DNA from: Ferruginibacter paludis
GTDB lineage: Bacteria > Bacteroidota > Bacteroidia > Chitinophagales > Chitinophagaceae
Length of the DNA stretch: 64,000 nucleotides
Assembly (NCBI RefSeq): GCF_030409685.1
Contig: NZ_JAUFQJ010000006.1
Span: 496,001-560,000 of the forward strand
Reading direction: 5' to 3'
Shown here: positions 61,032-64,000 of the stretch, piece after piece
Position numbering within the stretch: the first letter of the stretch is position 1
How the letters are laid out: every line of letters begins with the position of its first letter
Program-made: the position numbers and the translations under genes
Notes under the pieces: generated by a model
Seen by the model: only the letters and a program-made list of their open reading frames with translations
Told to the model about the DNA's origin: nothing
Databases searched by the model: none

Positions 61032-63335
61032 TTAAGCAAGTTGATTGTTGTCTATGTTGTTTTCATAATACACCAGCTGGCCAAAGGAAATATTTTCATC
61101 ATTGGGTGAGAGGTTTTTATGAAAAAATAACTGGTAATCATTAGCGAGACGAATCTTGCACAAATCTACCAACACTGCATTTTGAAAAACGCCACCACTG
61201 CAGGCAATCATTTTTACATCCAGGTATCCGGCGATAATGCGCACCAGGTGCGCCAACGAATAATGAAATTTTGCTGCAATAAAATCAACCGTCAATCCTT
61301 TTTTTATATCCATCACGATATTGCTGATAAGTATTCCGGTGGGTATGTGGTTATAATGAGCGCCATCCATAAAATAACTCTGGTTAAGATCCCAACCGTT
61401 CTGTTCAAAATAGGATGCTGCTTTTTCTTCCAGTAACATAGCTGCCTCTCCCTCATAAGTTTGCTTGTCTGCAAGGTTAAGTAAAGAAGCCACCGCATCA
61501 AACAGGCGGCCAGCACTCGAGCAATTGAGCAGTTTATCCTGCTGTAATATTTTTTGATAAATACTCCATTCCTGTTCTGTAAATTTATTTTTCAGCAGGT
61601 CTTCTGCCACCCACGATTCATGACATACGGCCAGTGCGGAAAGCCTCGGTTCTCTTGCCATTTTATCACCCGCAATCACCGGAAAATAACCGAAGTAATA
61701 GCACCGTTGGATACTTTCATTATGATATTTAAAAAATTCTCCTCCCCATACCTGTCCATCATCTCCCAATCCCACACCATCCCATATTACACCCATTACC
61801 GGCGTTTCAGTTTTGAGTAAATTGTTTTCCGCCAGCACGGCCGCAAAATGTGCTTTGTGGTGTTGCACCGTTACAAAAGGTAACTGTTTTTCTTCAGATA
61901 ACTGCCTGGCAAAATGGTGTGAAAAATAGCCGGGATGCTTGTCTGCAATTACCACACCAGCCGATGTACTAAACAACGAAAAATAGTGCTGAACCGCTTT
62001 TTCAAAACTTTGCTGCGCCTCATAAGTATCTGTATTACCCAGGTATTGGCTGATGTACACGTTGCCCTGTTGCGCCAGGCAGAAACTGCTTTTTAGCAAG
62101 GCTCCTGTTGACAATATCACGCTGTTTTTATTCGAGGCATAATCAAAAAAGGATGGCGCAAGTCCTCTTGAACGCCGGTGAATAATTTTCGTATTTGTCT
62201 TTTCGGTTAACTGCATAACCGAATCATCCTGGGATATAACAATTTCACGATTGTGTGTTACAATCAAATCTGCAATGGCGGAAAATTCTTTTAATGCAAT
62301 GTCATCATCAAATACAATTGCAGCTTCGCTGATGTTACCGCTCGTGGCAATAACAGGCTTTTTAAAATCAGTTAATATCAGTTCAAATAAAGGTGCATAG
62401 GGCAGCATCACACCCAGCTTTGACAATCCAGGTGCAATCTCTTCCATGCATACTCTTTGAGCAGCTTGCTGACTTGTTTTTAGCAGCACAATGGGTGCTG
62501 AGGCTGATTGAAGCAATTGCGTTCTTGCCTCATCCAAAATAAAATCTTCCGCCACCATGTTGATTGAAGGATACATCAGCGCAAATGGTTTTGAAGGACG
62601 GTGTTTTCTTTGCCGGAGTAAGGCGATGGTATTTTTATTGCCCGCATCGCACAAAAATAAATAACCACCGATGCCTTTAACCGCAACAATTTTCCCATCA
62701 TCAAGGCTTTCAACCACCCGGCGAATAATATATTCCGTGGTGCTGCTCAGCTCTTTATTTTCATTATTAAATAATTTGATTCCAACACCGCAGGCTGCGC
62801 AGGAGTTGGTTTGTGAATAATATCTTCTGTCTGCAGGATTATTGTATTCCTGCTTACATACGGCACACATGCCGAAAGATTCCATGCTCGTATTGATCCT
62901 GTCGTAAGGCAGGGCTTTTATGACGGAATACCTGGGCCCGCATTGCGTACAGGTGATAAAAGGATATTGATAGCGGTAATCCGTGGCGTTGTGCAACTCA
63001 TCTCTGCAATCATTGCACATTGCATAATCTGGTGTAATAGCCAATTTGGCTGGGCCGGTTATTTTACTGTCCTGTATTTGAAAGTTGTCAAATTGCTGCC
63101 ATACAACCGGATACATGCTGTGTTGCTGAATAACCGACAACGGAGGTGGCGCAGCAATGACCTGATTGTAAAATTCAGCCGCTGTTGCTGAAGATCCGTT
63201 GATTTCAATGTGCACGCCATCTGAGCTGTTATTTACCCAGCCATTTAAATTCATTGCTGTTGCCAGCTGCCACACAAAGGGCCGGAAACCTACTCCCTGT
63301 ACGAGCCCTGTGATATGAATATGATAAGTTTGCAA
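61032..63335 (-). CDS. hypF: Carbamoyltransferase HypF
   Basis: The 767-residue protein has an N-terminal acylphosphatase domain (GLVQGVGFRPFVWQLA), two zinc fingers (CNDCRDEL with CTQCGPRYSV; CAVCKQEY with CAACGVGI), a YrdC-like domain (about 205-390) and a Kae1-like domain with TVQHHKAHFAAVLAENNL and IACSGGVFQNAVLVDL. It converts carbamoyl phosphate to carbamoyl-AMP and loads HypE. First gene of the hyp unit; length is normal. Confidence 0.97.
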   Translation of the reverse strand: MQTYHIHITGLVQGVGFRPFVWQLATAMNLNGWVNNSSDGVHIEINGSSATAAEFYNQVIAAPPPLSVIQQHSMYPVVWQQFDNFQIQDSKITGPAKLAITPDYAMCNDCRDELHNATDYRYQYPFITCTQCGPRYSVIKALPYDRINTSMESFGMCAVCKQEYNNPADRRYYSQTNSCAACGVGIKLFNNENKELSSTTEYIIRRVVESLDDGKIVAVKGIGGYLFLCDAGNKNTIALLRQRKHRPSKPFALMYPSINMVAEDFILDEARTQLLQSASAPIVLLKTSQQAAQRVCMEEIAPGLSKLGVMLPYAPLFELILTDFKKPVIATSGNISEAAIVFDDDIALKEFSAIADLIVTHNREIVISQDDSVMQLTEKTNTKIIHRRSRGLAPSFFDYASNKNSVILSTGALLKSSFCLAQQGNVYISQYLGNTDTYEAQQSFEKAVQHYFSLFSTSAGVVIADKHPGYFSHHFARQLSEEKQLPFVTVQHHKAHFAAVLAENNLLKTETPVMGVIWDGVGLGDDGQVWGGEFFKYHNESIQRCYYFGYFPVIAGDKMAREPRLSALAVCHESWVAEDLLKNKFTEQEWSIYQKILQQDKLLNCSSAGRLFDAVASLLNLADKQTYEGEAAMLLEEKAASYFEQNGWDLNQSYFMDGAHYNHIPTGILISNIVMDIKKGLTVDFIAAKFHYSLAHLVRIIAGYLDVKMIACSGGVFQNAVLVDLCKIRLANDYQLFFHKNLSPNDENISFGQLVYYENNIDNNQLA

Positions 63336-63520
63336 CTGGTTATTTAGTAAAGATGGACAATATCGTTCCTGACAGGTTTCAGCTGAGGTACAAAATTAAC
63401 CGCTTTCAGCAAACTGGCGGCAACCATTTCAAATTGAAAGATGGGGCTTGAATTGCTGGCAGACAAATGCAGTAGCACATTCCTGGCAACGGATTGAAAC
63501 ATTTTTTTTATATTTGTGCA

Positions 63521-63907
63521 TTGAAAAAAGCATCCGCCATACTATTTCTTAGCATTTACCTGCTCTCTACCACGGCAGCAAAGCAATTGATGAAGCTGCC
63601 GGTAATGTTTCAGCATTTCAGTGAACACCAGCAAACAAACAATCCTGTTTCCTTTGCAAGTTTTTTAGCGACACACTATTTACACAGCAGCCCGAAAGAC
63701 AAAGACTACGATAGAGACCAGCAGCTTCCGTTTAAAACATCGGGTGATTGCATATCCTGTATCGCTATTGCATTTGTATCTCTTATAACACCGATAACGA
63801 TTAGCAAACCAGCAGAAATCCTGGAGAAGAAAAATTATATTGTTTTAAACCAGGTCATCAGTTCATCTTACCTCGCCAGCATCTGGCAACCGCCCAAAAG
63901 CTGTTAG
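63521..63907 (+). CDS. Small exported protein of Bacteroidota type, function unknown
   Basis: About 128 residues if translation begins at TTG 63521 (KKASAILFLSIYLLSTTAAK is a good signal peptide); TTG 63494 is the other choice and no ATG fits well. The body has MKLPVMFQHFSEHQQTN, FLATHYLHSSPKDKDYDRDQ and a CISC pair (SGDCISCIAIAF). Proteins with a LLKLPxLxxHFxEH stretch often precede TonB-dependent metal receptors in Bacteroidota, so a metal-uptake gene may lie right of the window. TATATTTG at 63509-63516 is a possible -7 element but leaves almost no leader. Confidence 0.6.
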   Translation: MKKASAILFLSIYLLSTTAAKQLMKLPVMFQHFSEHQQTNNPVSFASFLATHYLHSSPKDKDYDRDQQLPFKTSGDCISCIAIAFVSLITPITISKPAEILEKKNYIVLNQVISSSYLASIWQPPKSC

Positions 63908-64000
63908 TTTCTTATTTTGTACTTACGCCAAAGAACATCTCTTTGCGTGATCCGGCTATTGACAAACATCATTGGCTGATGCTTTCATTTTATTAAATAC

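Overview
The window looks like chromosome of a Bacteroidota bacterium, most likely family Chitinophagaceae. Evidence: a SusC/SusD pair, a T9SS C-terminal sorting domain, lipoprotein signals of the LSSC-K type, clade II (Sec-exported) nosZ, promoters of the TAnnTTTG type, weak Shine-Dalgarno sequences, and several Bacteroidota-restricted families (DUF4294, DUF6132, DUF2911). No rRNA, tRNA, CRISPR array, integrase or intact insertion sequence was recognised.

Layout. 0-5.4 kb: end of a LytTR regulator, an Lrp/AsnC regulator divergent from ahcY, an AT-rich frameshifted gene (winged helix plus DUF4062/TIR-like fold), a secreted phosphatase and an OB-fold-like secreted protein. 5.9-18 kb: SusC/SusD and an S9 peptidase, then assorted envelope and metabolic genes. 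18.3-27.9 kb: a nitrous oxide respiration block. A Crp/Fnr regulator and a His-rich membrane protein face a plus-strand run of cytochrome c, nosZ, a NosL fusion, nosD, nosF, nosY, a hemerythrin and a group III truncated hemoglobin. 28-33.4 kb: fasciclin lipoprotein, cutC, glycosylasparaginase, an alkylation-repair operon (ada, stand-alone Ada Zn domain, alkB-like) and a PEBP protein. 33.5-38.3 kb: a large T9SS cargo protein, then a decaying stretch with DoxX and HxlR relics and an alpha/beta hydrolase whose nucleophile is Gly, then a DUF4294 protein. 38.4-56.6 kb: a sulfide/persulfide block with a TauE/SafE exporter, MBL-rhodanese fusion, rhodaneses, CoA-disulfide-reductase/rhodanese fusion, sulfide:quinone oxidoreductase, DsrC/TusE, DsrE2, small membrane proteins, a tripartite RND pump, a secreted DsrE and a Cys-rich Crp/Fnr regulator. 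56.7-63.4 kb: a sugar-type MFS transporter and hypE, hypD, hypC, hypF with no hydrogenase genes in view. 63.5 kb: a small exported protein.

Main discovery candidate. The sulfur block reads as one regulon. Eight promoters on both strands carry a 16-bp dyad near TGTAAC-N4-GTTACA. In all eight, the dyad centre lies exactly 36.5 bp from the end of a -7 element resembling TAnnTTTG, which puts it near -43.5, an activator position. The natural candidate regulator is the Crp/Fnr protein at 55975-56604, which has a Cys cluster (C74, C80, C81) suited to thiol or persulfide sensing. The regulon would join sulfide oxidation (Sqr), sulfur carriers (DsrC, DsrE2, rhodaneses), persulfide oxidation (MBL-rhodanese), anion export (TauE) and an RND pump. 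A different dyad, TGAT-N4-ATCA, lies near the Crp/Fnr gene of the nos block and upstream of the fasciclin gene, and may mark a second regulon.
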